Below the pieces are notes generated by a model, which saw only the letters and a list, made by a program, of their open reading frames with translations, did not search any database and was not told the origin of the DNA. The position numbers and the translations under genes were made by a program. From assembly GCA_947499255.1 (NCBI GenBank), contig CANMNF010000001.1, positions 1,364,001 through 1,428,000 of the forward strand: 64,000 nt of DNA. The letters are read 5' to 3'. This document shows, one piece after another, positions 8,971 through 17,213 of the stretch. The DNA comes from an uncultured Sphingomonadaceae bacterium. GTDB taxonomy: Bacteria; Pseudomonadota; Alphaproteobacteria; Sphingomonadales; Sphingomonadaceae. Within the stretch, counting starts at the first letter, position 1. The number at the start of each line of letters is the position of its first letter.

Positions 8971-10749
8971 TCAAGCGTCCTCGGTCAGCTTTTCAGAGAT
9001 GCGGGTGACTAGCGCAGTCGCCACATCCTGTTTCGTCATCGGGTCCCAATGCTCCACTTTGCCTTCGCGGATAAGGTGGACCTGATTGTCAGGCCCGCCC
9101 ATCACATCGCCAGACACATCATTGGCAACGATCCAGTCAACGCCTTTGCTTTTGCGCTTCTTGCGGGCATTTTCGACGACATTCTCTGTTTCAGCAGCAA
9201 AGCCGATCAACAAATCAGGCCGCTTTGCACCCGCTGCAATCGTTGCCAGAATATCGGGGTTTTCGGTCAGGATGAGAGCAGGCGGAGCAGAGCCGCGTTT
9301 CTTGATTTTCTCACCTTTGAAATCGCGCGGTTTCCAATCCGCGACGGCGGCCACCATAATCGCTGCATCAACGGGCAGAGCTTTCTTGGCCTCTTTCGCC
9401 ATCTCCTCTGCGCTTTCGACATTGATGCGATCAACGCCCGGCGGCGTTTTCAAATGCACCGGGCCAGATATCAGCGTGACCTGCGCCCCAGCGGCAGCCG
9501 CCGCCGCCGCAATGGCATAACCTTGCTTGCCCGAACTGCGATTGGCGAGATAACGCACCGGATCAATCGGCTCATGCGTGGGGCCTGCGGTGATCAGCAA
9601 ATGTTTGCCATAAAGCGGGCGATGTTTGATGTCTTTGGCAAAAGCTGGTTGTCCCGCCAGCGGATCGAAATCGCTTTCTTCCACTTCGACTTGCGGGGTG
9701 GCAACGCCGTCCTCATCCAGCGGGTTGACCGGAGCTGCTGCCTCTTCCCCTTCAAAAGGTTGCGGCGCTGTTTGCTTGGCGTTGACTTCGTGATTGATAG
9801 CTTCGCGATCGGTTGGCGGCGCTGCGGCAGCGCTGCCTTTTTTGGCGAGCAATTTGTCAGAACCTTCCAGATCGGGATCGGGCAGGTCGGGGCCTTCATT
9901 GGGGCCATCCTCGCCATCACCTTCTTCAAGATCGGCATATTCGACATCATCGTCATCGATTTTGCGCGGGGTAGAACGCGGGATGATGGAAGCGAGCGCA
10001 TCGGCGACCCCGCCTTTGGGCGCACCAGCGGTGGGATCGACAATGCCATCGGCATCCTCGGGCGCTTCCTCATCGCTGTTTTCCAGCTGTTTGAGATAGG
10101 CGACAACTTCGGCAGAATGCGCGCCGCCAAAACCGATATCGCCCGGATCAAGGCCCAGCATATCAGCAATTTCCAGCCACACCACTTCGGGTTCGGGCAA
10201 GCGGCCGGGGCCAAATTCACCGCATGCCATTTCGCCTTCATCAGGCATCATAACGCGCACATCGCTATCCACCAAAGTGGCGATATTGCGCTGTGTTGCG
10301 GCGTGTTCCCACATGCGCACATTCATTGCCGGAACGGTCAGCACCGGCTTATCTGTGGCCAGGATCATGGTGGTGGCCAGATCATCGGCAATACCCGCCG
10401 CCATTTTGGCCAGCATATTGGCTGTGGCCGGGCAAACCACCACCAGATCGGCTTCACGCGACAATTGGATATGGCCGATTTCAGCTTCGTTTTTCAGGTC
10501 CCACAGCGTGGAATGCACTTGATTGCCGGAGAGAGCAGCCAATGCCATTGGCGTCACAAATTGCGCGCCCCCTTCTGTCAAAACGCAGGTGACATCGCCG
10601 CCACCTTTTTTGATTAAGCGGACCAGTTCGCAGGACTTATATGCAGCAATTCCGCCGCCCACGACAAGCAAGACGCGTGGCCGCGCCACATCAGCGCTGC
10701 GATCATCGCTGCGATCATCCTGTTCAATTGTCTGTCCGTCTGCGCCCAA
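8971..10749 (-). CDS. coaBC: Bifunctional CoaBC with a long acidic interdomain insert
   Basis: Two steps of coenzyme A synthesis: ligation of cysteine to 4'-phosphopantothenate (CoaB) and decarboxylation of the product (CoaC). In the 592 residues the flavin-dependent CoaC domain is at about 24-200 with catalytic His 93 (IGHIQLS), PAMNVRMW (140-147) and the Cys in [11 protein letters not shown] (176). The CoaB domain is at about 380-590 with [20 protein letters not shown]. Between them lies an Asp/Glu/Pro-rich insert of about 155 residues (222-378), making the protein some 190 residues longer than the E. coli enzyme. The start is a TTG with GAGG eight bases upstream; a GTG at 10689, just before [10 protein letters not shown], is a fair alternative. 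Confidence 0.93.
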   Translation of the reverse strand: MGADGQTIEQDDRSDDRSADVARPRVLLVVGGGIAAYKSCELVRLIKKGGGDVTCVLTEGGAQFVTPMALAALSGNQVHSTLWDLKNEAEIGHIQLSREADLVVVCPATANMLAKMAAGIADDLATTMILATDKPVLTVPAMNVRMWEHAATQRNIATLVDSDVRVMMPDEGEMACGEFGPGRLPEPEVVWLEIADMLGLDPGDIGFGGAHSAEVVAYLKQLENSDEEAPEDADGIVDPTAGAPKGGVADALASIIPRSTPRKIDDDDVEYADLEEGDGEDGPNEGPDLPDPDLEGSDKLLAKKGSAAAAPPTDREAINHEVNAKQTAPQPFEGEEAAAPVNPLDEDGVATPQVEVEESDFDPLAGQPAFAKDIKHRPLYGKHLLITAGPTHEPIDPVRYLANRSSGKQGYAIAAAAAAAGAQVTLISGPVHLKTPPGVDRINVESAEEMAKEAKKALPVDAAIMVAAVADWKPRDFKGEKIKKRGSAPPALILTENPDILATIAAGAKRPDLLIGFAAETENVVENARKKRKSKGVDWIVANDVSGDVMGGPDNQVHLIREGKVEHWDPMTKQDVATALVTRISEKLTEDA

Positions 10750-10821
10750 AGCCTAGACCTCAATAGTCGTCAAATTTGCCAAAATGCGTAAAAAAGTACG
10801 GCTTGCCTTGGCAGATGATGG

Positions 10822-11916
10822 TTAAGATTGGCTTTCTTTGGAGCCAGAAGCCGCCGCAAGCAAGTCTGCGATGGCTCGCGGCACAAAGGCGAAGCCAGCA
10901 AGATAGGCCGGCAGAACCAGCACGATCCAGTAAAAATTCTCAACTCGCGCAAACAACGCCATGGCCAGCAAGAAGCCTGCAAACCACAAAACTGCAAATG
11001 CCCCTATGCGCCCACCCGTTGCTGCCCAGCCCAGCAGCGGCAAAATCGCCAGCGCGCCGCCCATCGGCGTTGGCACGGCGAGCAGAAAGGTAAGCTTGGT
11101 CAGGCTTAGCAGCGGCAAAGCGGGCCCGGCCATTCCAGACCACCCCGGTGAAGGCTTATCAATGGGCAGCAGCAGCGCATTGATCGCTTGTGCATGAGCA
11201 TAAAGCGCAGCGGCGAATACCAGCAGCACAGCCGCCACCGAAGCAGCTTCGCGCCACCGCTTTTGCACAATTGCAAAGCCTAACCACAAGATCACGAATG
11301 GCAGCGCCAGCTCGCGCACAAACAGCGCCAACGCCCCCAGCAGCAGGCTCGGCCACCAGCGTTCCGGCTGATACGTCAAAAGCGCCAGTGACAGCAGCAA
11401 CCCAGCGACAAGCCCATGCGAATGCGCGGCCATATCATTGAGCACCGCGGCCCCGCTCAGCACCAAAATCAGCACTCCGCCGACAATTTCATACCGATGA
11501 AACCGCCGGTAAAAACGCCAGCCAAACAGCGCAATGACGGCCAGCATCATGGCGCAAACGAGAACTGTCATGCCCGTTTGACCCAATACGCTATGCCCCC
11601 ATGCCAAAGTGGGCAGGCGCACGGTGACGAAAGGTTTGGTGGGATAATTGTGCGCACGCTGCGCGGACAAAGCGGCCTTATAATATGGCTCTCCCGCCTG
11701 CACCTTTTGCGCGATCAGTTTGTAGAGGCCAAAATCACCGATCGATTCTTCGGATTTGGTGGCCTGCTGCGCGGCATCAACCGCGCCTGCACCGGGCACC
11801 GCAAATGCGCTCCACACCATCGCTGCCAATACCAGCGCCATCACCGCCAAAGCGGCAGCGCGCGGCAGGCGTCGCAAAGGATTGTCCGGCAATATCATGC
11901 GCAGGCTCTGGGTCAT
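10822..11916 (-). CDS. Polytopic membrane protein, tandem paralogue A
   Basis: A 364-residue protein with an N-terminal membrane segment, an extracytoplasmic stretch of about 90 residues and roughly eight further membrane segments. The soluble stretch reads DFGLYKLIAQKVQAGEPYYKAALSAQR and VTVRLPTLAW; the C-terminal end has FYWIVLVLPAYLAGFAFVPR. The same blocks occur at equivalent positions in the neighbour at 11948-13057, so the two genes are a tandem duplication. The GEPYY-to-RLPTLAW pattern resembles membrane glycosyltransferase-like (GT-C fold, DUF2029-like) proteins, but no catalytic DD motif could be named. ATG 11916 is taken because it lies behind the stop of the upstream gene. Function unknown. 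Confidence 0.75.
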   Translation of the reverse strand: MTQSLRMILPDNPLRRLPRAAALAVMALVLAAMVWSAFAVPGAGAVDAAQQATKSEESIGDFGLYKLIAQKVQAGEPYYKAALSAQRAHNYPTKPFVTVRLPTLAWGHSVLGQTGMTVLVCAMMLAVIALFGWRFYRRFHRYEIVGGVLILVLSGAAVLNDMAAHSHGLVAGLLLSLALLTYQPERWWPSLLLGALALFVRELALPFVILWLGFAIVQKRWREAASVAAVLLVFAAALYAHAQAINALLLPIDKPSPGWSGMAGPALPLLSLTKLTFLLAVPTPMGGALAILPLLGWAATGGRIGAFAVLWFAGFLLAMALFARVENFYWIVLVLPAYLAGFAFVPRAIADLLAAASGSKESQS

Positions 11917-11947
11917 GCGCCGGTTTTGGCTGCGTATGGTTAACGCA

Positions 11948-13057
11948 TCAATAATCGCGCGCGGAATTCCACAGGCTGGCAAGCGCGCGCGGCACGAAGG
12001 CAAAGCCCACAAACCACACCGGCATCACGATCAGCGCCCAGTAAAAGTTGTTGTCACGCCCCGCGATCATAAAGGCGAGACCATAGCCTAAACATAGCAG
12101 CAGCCCCGTCTCACCCAGATCGCTTTTCCACCCGGCCCAGCCGATCAGCGGCACAATGACCAACATCGCCGCCAGCCATCCCGGCAACAGCTGAAGCGGG
12201 CTTGAAGTCACGATATTGGAAGTCCACCCACCAAGTCCGCGCAATGTTAGCCAGCCCGGCGAAGCGGGATCAGCTTCGCTCGTCAATTGTGCAACCACAG
12301 ACAGGTGAAACGCCAGCGCAATGCCGAAAACCAGCGCAAGTCCCAGCCATGCAAATGCTTCGCGCCTTTGCCCCCGCATCCAGCCCATAGCCGCCATCAA
12401 CAAGACAAACGGCAAGGCATGTTCGCGAATAGCCAAAGCAAGCGCTGCCGCCACCCATGACCACACCCATTGTTGCGGCCTGTGTAGCCCCAACGACAGG
12501 GCAATCAGCATCCCTGCCCACACCTCATGCAATGCCAGATATTGCAGTTTGAACCCGACCCCTGCGCCAATCACGAGCAGCAGCAGGATATAGAGTTTAC
12601 GCTCCTGCCCGCCCTGCTCATCCTGCAAGCGGACCCACCATGCCAGCAAAGTCAGCACCGCCAGCAACACGCCCAAAGAGGCCATGCCCCATGTCTCAAA
12701 CACCGCCGTCGCATAGGCCAAAGTGGGCAAACGAACCGCAAGGCCGGGGCGCACAGGGAAATCGCGCGCGCGCTGTTCCTCAACCGCGACTTCATAATAA
12801 TTTTCGCCAGCATCGACCCGCTCAACGATGCGATCATATAGCCTGAGATCGGTATCGCGCGCCGGGTTTTCACCATGAGAGGTGGTCGTGGCCGTAGGCG
12901 CTTCTACTGGAGCGGCGCTTTCGGGCAAATCGGTGCGCTGTGTCCATGCGGCAAGCGCCAGCAATATCGCAAAGCCAACCAGTGTCAGGATCGCTGCACC
13001 CGGCGCCCATCCGGCAAACCTGTCCCAGCGCCGGGGTCTGCGCCTTAACCGATCCAT
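11948..13057 (-). CDS. Polytopic membrane protein, tandem paralogue B
   Basis: A 369-residue membrane protein with a basic N-terminus (RRRPRRWDR), one membrane segment, a soluble stretch with DLRLYDRIVERVDAGENYY and VRLPTLAYA, and about eight more membrane segments ending in FYWALIVMPVWFVGFAFVPR. It shares this architecture with the gene just downstream (10822-11916) but the two are clearly diverged, so the duplication is old. An aspartate/glutamate pair typical of GT-C glycosyltransferases may be in the first loop, which is only a suggestion. It overlaps the ubiB 3' end by 13 bases, so it is probably part of the ubiE-ubiB transcript. Confidence 0.75.
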   Translation of the reverse strand: MDRLRRRPRRWDRFAGWAPGAAILTLVGFAILLALAAWTQRTDLPESAAPVEAPTATTTSHGENPARDTDLRLYDRIVERVDAGENYYEVAVEEQRARDFPVRPGLAVRLPTLAYATAVFETWGMASLGVLLAVLTLLAWWVRLQDEQGGQERKLYILLLLVIGAGVGFKLQYLALHEVWAGMLIALSLGLHRPQQWVWSWVAAALALAIREHALPFVLLMAAMGWMRGQRREAFAWLGLALVFGIALAFHLSVVAQLTSEADPASPGWLTLRGLGGWTSNIVTSSPLQLLPGWLAAMLVIVPLIGWAGWKSDLGETGLLLCLGYGLAFMIAGRDNNFYWALIVMPVWFVGFAFVPRALASLWNSARDY

Positions 13058-14601
13058 CCCGCCATGCTCCCTGCCACCACCAATGCCGCACCCCCTGCTG
13101 CTGCCAGCACGTAGCCCATCCAGCCGCGACCTTCGCGTTGGCGGCGCTCCCGGATCAGCTCCACATCGGGCAGCGGCGCAGGTTCAGGCGCGCCGCCTTT
13201 CGGCGGATACATTTCTTCCAAACGCCGGATCAATGCGGGCACGCGCAGCAGCGTTTCGGTATCGTCCTTGATCCGTTCTGCCAGCTTGCTTTCCGGCCCC
13301 AGCTCATCACGGATCCAACTGCGCACATAAGGCGCAGAAACGTCCCACATATTGATCGAGGGATCGAGCTGCGTGGCGATGCCTTCAACCATCACCATGG
13401 TTTTTTGCAGCAGCAGCAAATGCGGCTGTGTCTGCATGTCAAAATCGCGGGTGATCGCGAACAATCCATCCAGCATCTGGCCAACGCTCAATTCGCTCAC
13501 CGGCTTGCCGCGCATCGGCTCCCCCACTGCGCGCAGGGCGGTCGCAAATTCATCAACCGAGTGATAGCTGGGCACATATTGCGCTTCGAAATGGATTTCG
13601 GCGACACGTTTGTAATTGCCTGTCGTCAGGCCATAGAGAATTTCCGCCAGCCATTGCCGCGCGCGTCGATCAATCCGGCCCATAATGCCAAAATCAATCG
13701 CGACAATCGTGCCGTCTTTTTCCACGAACAGATTGCCCTGGTGCATATCGGCATGGAAGAACCCCGCGCTGATCGCCTGGGTTAAAAATGCGATCACCAG
13801 ACGCCGCGCCATTTCGGGGCGATCATGGCCTGCCGCGCTCAAAGCGTCGGTGTTGGAGATTTTGACGCCATCGACCCATTCAATGCTCATCACCCGGCTG
13901 TTTGACCGGTCCCAATCAACTTTGGGGATACGATAGCGTTCAATCCCGCGCATGAAATCTGCCAGCTCAGACGCTGATGCGGCTTCTCGCCGCAGATCCA
14001 GCTCGCTATTGGTCCAGCGTTTGAAATTGGCGATGGTCAGGCGCGGGCGCAGGCGCGATGCTTCACCGCCCATGCCTTCAAGATGGGCAGCGGCCCATTC
14101 ATAGGTCTGAATATCCTGCGCAAACTTTTCCCGAATGCCGGGACGCAACACTTTGATGGCGACGGTGCGGCCATCTGTGGTGATGCCTTTATGGACCTGC
14201 GCAATGCTGGCTGCGCCCACAGGTTCGGGATCGATTTGGGTAAAGAGATCGGAAATCGGGCATTCAAAGCTGGCTTCGATTGCAGCTTCGATTTGTGCAA
14301 AAGCAACAGGGGGCAGATTGTCCTGCAGGCTAAGCAAATTGCGCGCTGCATCCTCGCCCACAATATCAGGCCGGGTGGCCAGCGTTTGCCCCAGCTTGAT
14401 CGCGGCCGGGCCAATATCGCGGAAAGCGGCGGCATAATCGGGTTCATCAGGTTGAAACGTGCCAAAGCGCGCCAGCCGGACAAGGCGGCGCACTGGTGCT
14501 GGCGTATTGGGATTGGCTTCGATCCCGCGCAATGCGCCATGCCGCGCCAGCGTCCGGCCCCATTTCAGAAGCCGCCAGATATGCGTTGCGGGGCGCGTCA
14601 C
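13045..14601 (-). CDS. ubiB: Ubiquinone biosynthesis kinase-like protein UbiB
   Basis: ABC1/ADCK-family atypical kinase-like ATPase needed for ubiquinone synthesis at the inner membrane. The 518-residue form has the KxGQ motif in AAIKLGQTLATRPDI, the alanine-rich nucleotide loop in EPVGAASIAQVHK, the invariant lysine in VAIKVLRPG, and FFHADMHQGNLFV with IDFGIMG as the catalytic and metal-binding segments. Two C-terminal hydrophobic segments end the protein. The GTG at 14601 is chosen: it starts one base behind the ubiE stop, with GGAAG inside the ubiE end as ribosome binding site. Members of this family begin near VTRPATHIWRLLKWGRTLARHG. Confidence 0.94.
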   Translation of the reverse strand: MTRPATHIWRLLKWGRTLARHGALRGIEANPNTPAPVRRLVRLARFGTFQPDEPDYAAAFRDIGPAAIKLGQTLATRPDIVGEDAARNLLSLQDNLPPVAFAQIEAAIEASFECPISDLFTQIDPEPVGAASIAQVHKGITTDGRTVAIKVLRPGIREKFAQDIQTYEWAAAHLEGMGGEASRLRPRLTIANFKRWTNSELDLRREAASASELADFMRGIERYRIPKVDWDRSNSRVMSIEWVDGVKISNTDALSAAGHDRPEMARRLVIAFLTQAISAGFFHADMHQGNLFVEKDGTIVAIDFGIMGRIDRRARQWLAEILYGLTTGNYKRVAEIHFEAQYVPSYHSVDEFATALRAVGEPMRGKPVSELSVGQMLDGLFAITRDFDMQTQPHLLLLQKTMVMVEGIATQLDPSINMWDVSAPYVRSWIRDELGPESKLAERIKDDTETLLRVPALIRRLEEMYPPKGGAPEPAPLPDVELIRERRQREGRGWMGYVLAAAGGAALVVAGSMAGWIG

Positions 14602-14602
14602 C

Positions 14603-15385
14603 CTATATCTTCCACCCCGAATGGATCGCGACAAGGCCGCCCAAAATCGGCTCCACCTTGGTCCGGGCAAAGCCTGCATTGGCGATCATCTGTTCAAATT
14701 CAGGCATAGGCGGGAAGCGGCGAATGCTTTCAATCAAATAGCGATAGCTGTCCTCGTCACCGGCAACCGCTTTGCCGATTTGTGGCACCAGCTTGTGCGA
14801 ATACAGGTCATAGGCTTCTTTCATGCCCGGCCATGTCATGGTGGAAAATTCCAGGCAGAAGAACCGCCCGCCATATTTCAACACGCGATGCGCTTCGGCC
14901 AAAGCTGTGTCGATATGGGTGACGTTGCGGATGCCAAAGGCGATTGTGTACGCATCGAACTGCTTATCGGGATAGCTGAGTTCTTCTGCGTTTTGGCATG
15001 ACCATGTGAGCGAGCCTTCGCTCTCTCCACCGCCTTCACCGCTACCTGCACCAATTCCGCGCTGCATCGCACGTTCCACGCCCACATCGAGCATGTCCTG
15101 ATTGATATCAGCAACCACAATATCCGCGCCGCTTTTGACCATGCGAAACGCGATATCGCCTGTGCCGCCCGCCATATCGAGGATCACTTCACCAGCGCGC
15201 GGTTTAACGCGGCGAACGAATTGATCCTTCCACAACCGGTGCATGCCGCCAGACATCGCATCGTTCATAATGTCATATTTGCGCGCAACGCCGGAAAAGA
15301 CCGCGCCTACGCGTCCTTCCTTTTCGGACGCATCGACCGTTTCGTAACCGAAAGAGACCTGCTCATTCATGGGGGTATCGCTCAT
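14603..15385 (-). CDS. ubiE: Ubiquinone/menaquinone C-methyltransferase UbiE
   Basis: SAM-dependent methyltransferase of ubiquinone (and, where present, menaquinone) synthesis. The 260 residues show VFSGVARKYDIMNDAMSGG, RLWKDQFVRRV, the SAM motif LDMAGGTGDIAFR, and AFGIRNVTH with RVLKYGGRFFCLEFS. Between the SAM motif and QNAEELSYPD there is a short insert rich in Gly, Ser and Glu (about residues 110-126) not usual for the family. The gene is divergent from mutM with only 55 bases between the starts, and is followed at once by ubiB. Confidence 0.96.
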   Translation of the reverse strand: MSDTPMNEQVSFGYETVDASEKEGRVGAVFSGVARKYDIMNDAMSGGMHRLWKDQFVRRVKPRAGEVILDMAGGTGDIAFRMVKSGADIVVADINQDMLDVGVERAMQRGIGAGSGEGGGESEGSLTWSCQNAEELSYPDKQFDAYTIAFGIRNVTHIDTALAEAHRVLKYGGRFFCLEFSTMTWPGMKEAYDLYSHKLVPQIGKAVAGDEDSYRYLIESIRRFPPMPEFEQMIANAGFARTKVEPILGGLVAIHSGWKI

Positions 15386-15440
15386 GGGGGCGTCTTAGGA
15401 CCAATTGCGGCGCGCGCAAAGGGTGATAGAGGCTATTTTC

Positions 15441-16271
15441 ATGCCTGAATTGCCCGAAGTTGAAACCACTGTGCGCGGACTTGCCCGCTTCCTTGATGGG
15501 GAGCGGATCCAAAGCGTGACGCTGAACCGCCCTGACATGCGCTTTCCCTTTCCCGATGGATTGGTGCAAGCGATATCTGGCGCGCAGGTGACAGGGCTTG
15601 GGCGGCGTGCAAAATATGGCCTTATTCATACAGCGCGCGATACCTCTTTAATCTTTCATCTGGGCATGAGCGGGCGTTGGCGGATCGATCCAGAGGAAGC
15701 CGACAAGCACGATCATCTGGTGATCACCACCGCCGATCATGTGTTCGCTTTGAACGATCCGCGCCGCTTTGGTTTTGTCGATCTGGTAGACACTGCCAAG
15801 CTAGACAAATGGCCAGCCTTTAGCGTGATGGGACCAGAACCTTTGGGCGATGGCCTGACAGCAGATCACCTTCGCGCAGCATTGAAAGGCCGCAAGCAAG
15901 CGATCAAGCTGCTGCTGCTCGATCAACGCATCGTGGCCGGCCTTGGCAATATATATGTGTGCGAAGCGCTGTTTCGTGCAGGCATCCATCCAAAGCGGGC
16001 GGGCGGTAAAGTCTGGCGGCCTGCATTGGACAAACTGGTGCCCGCCATTCGCGAGGTCTTGCTCCAATCGATAGAGGATGGCGGTTCATCCCTGCGCGAT
16101 TATGCACGGCCCGATGGCGAGCTTGGATACTTCGCCACCCGCTTTGCCGTTTATGGCCGCGAGGGCGAATCATGTTTGCGCGATACCTGCGCAAATGCAG
16201 GTGGCAGTGTCATCCGCCGCATCGTACAAGGGGGCCGCAGCAGCTGGTTCTGCCCCAAGTGCCAGCGATAA
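15441..16271 (+). CDS. mutM: Formamidopyrimidine-DNA glycosylase
   Basis: Base-excision repair glycosylase/AP lyase that removes 8-oxoguanine and formamidopyrimidines. The mature N-terminus PELPEVETTVRGL carries the catalytic Pro 2 and Glu 3. The helix-two-turn-helix region includes LLLDQRIVAGLGNIYVCEALFRAGIHP. The C-terminal zinc finger has Cys pairs in ESCLRDTC and FCPKCQR; the first pair has four residues between cysteines, as often in alphaproteobacterial enzymes. ATG 15441 is fixed by the need for Pro at position 2. 276 residues is normal. Confidence 0.97.
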   Translation: MPELPEVETTVRGLARFLDGERIQSVTLNRPDMRFPFPDGLVQAISGAQVTGLGRRAKYGLIHTARDTSLIFHLGMSGRWRIDPEEADKHDHLVITTADHVFALNDPRRFGFVDLVDTAKLDKWPAFSVMGPEPLGDGLTADHLRAALKGRKQAIKLLLLDQRIVAGLGNIYVCEALFRAGIHPKRAGGKVWRPALDKLVPAIREVLLQSIEDGGSSLRDYARPDGELGYFATRFAVYGREGESCLRDTCANAGGSVIRRIVQGGRSSWFCPKCQR

Positions 16272-16294
16272 GGCAGATGGCGGGGCGGATTCGC

Positions 16295-16323
16295 TTGACG
16301 ATACGCACCGCTGGACTTATGTG
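16295..16323 (+). promoter_or_regulatory. Candidate promoter of rpsT
   Basis: TTGACG (16295-16300), a 17-base spacer and TATGTG (16318-16323) lie 92 bases in front of the rpsT start codon, in the short gap behind mutM. The -35 element is good and the -10 element is modest. Confidence 0.45.
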
Positions 16324-16414
16324 CGCGCCTTTCCGGCAGGCAACTGCCAATTCCAAAGTTTAGACAACGCTACAGTAATCCGGCCGCAGGGGCGGTTGAG
16401 AGACAAGGACAGAC

Positions 16415-16675
16415 ATGGCCAATTCGCCGCAAGCCAAAAAGCGCATCCGTCGCAATAACAATCGCGCCCTTATCAATGGCGCCCGCATGAGCCGCATTCG
16501 CGGTTTTGTGAAAAAGGTCGAGACGGCCTGCACCGAAGGCAAGAAAGACGAAGCTGCAGCAGCTTTGTCCGCCGCTCAGCCTGAGCTGGCCAAAGGCGTT
16601 GCCAAAGGCGTGCTCCACAAAAACACCGCCGCTCGCAAGTTGAGCCGGCTGTCCAAGCGCGTCGCTGCATTGTGA
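16415..16675 (+). CDS. rpsT: 30S ribosomal protein S20
   Basis: Small-subunit protein that binds 16S rRNA. The 86-residue, lysine- and arginine-rich sequence starts [21 protein letters not shown] and ends with the family-typical [26 protein letters not shown] at 16405-16410 is the ribosome binding site. It has its own promoter candidate and an intrinsic terminator 65 bases behind the stop, so it is a single-gene unit, placed between mutM and dnaA. Confidence 0.97.
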   Translation: MANSPQAKKRIRRNNNRALINGARMSRIRGFVKKVETACTEGKKDEAAAALSAAQPELAKGVAKGVLHKNTAARKLSRLSKRVAAL

Positions 16676-16740
16676 TTCGCTTTTGCTGCGCGTGATTCGC
16701 GGCAAACTGGGTAAACCAACCCAGAACGGAAAAAGAACGA

Positions 16741-16769
16741 GGTCGGTGGTTTATCCACCGGCCTTTTTT
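16741..16769 (+). terminator. Intrinsic terminator of rpsT
   Basis: Nine paired bases (GGTCGGTGG with CCACCGGCC, one G-T wobble), a five-base loop and a run of six T. The 3' arm contains TTATCCACC, which looks like a DnaA box by chance. Confidence 0.85.
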
Positions 16770-17213
16770 GCATGTGCGAAGAGCGCGGGGGCAAATCTGC
16801 AAAGCGTCCAGCAAAGTGTAGGAAATACAACGATTCGCGAGATCGTCACAAAACTTTCGTTGAAAATCAAACAGATCAACGCAAGCCTGCGCTTTAGAGC
16901 CGAGTCAACACGGTATATTTAAGAATTTTTACAGCCTGCCTATTGGCTTTCCCGCAGCAGGCTGCATAACTCAATCCCGGTGCTGGCGGAGGCGTCTTGC
17001 ACCATCAACAGATGAGATAACAACCGATAGCCGGTGCGCCAATATGCGCGCCCCGGAAAGGGAAGTTTTGTCCCCAGTTCGGGGGCTCGTTTGGGGCAAA
17101 TCGCAGGCAGGCATTTTCGCAATAACTAGAACAAGCGGGATTTTGGGATGATACGAATGGGGCCAAATAGCGGGCGGGCAAATTCGGCCAAAGATGAGGT
17201 GGTAAAGGACAAT
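16770..17213. other. Upstream region of dnaA without a gene
   Basis: About 440 bases between the rpsT terminator and dnaA. A locally AT-rich stretch (16900-16931) contains TATATT at 16914-16919, a plausible -10 element without a clear -35. A perfect 8-bp inverted repeat follows (16932-16964). No DnaA-box cluster is present here, in contrast to the region behind dnaA. Confidence 0.4.
16932..16964. repeat. Inverted repeat upstream of dnaA
   Basis: CAGCCTGC (16932-16939) and its exact complement GCAGGCTG (16957-16964) are separated by 17 bases. No T tract follows on either strand, so a terminator is unlikely; an operator or mRNA leader hairpin of dnaA is possible. Confidence 0.5.

Noticed and set aside
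9049-10617. Long open frame on the plus strand opposite coaBC
   Set aside because: It mirrors the coaBC codons, has no family pattern, and coaBC is certain from its catalytic motifs.
16748-16758. DnaA box in the rpsT terminator (TTATCCACC)
   Set aside because: The match lies in the 3' arm and loop of a clear terminator and has no companion boxes.
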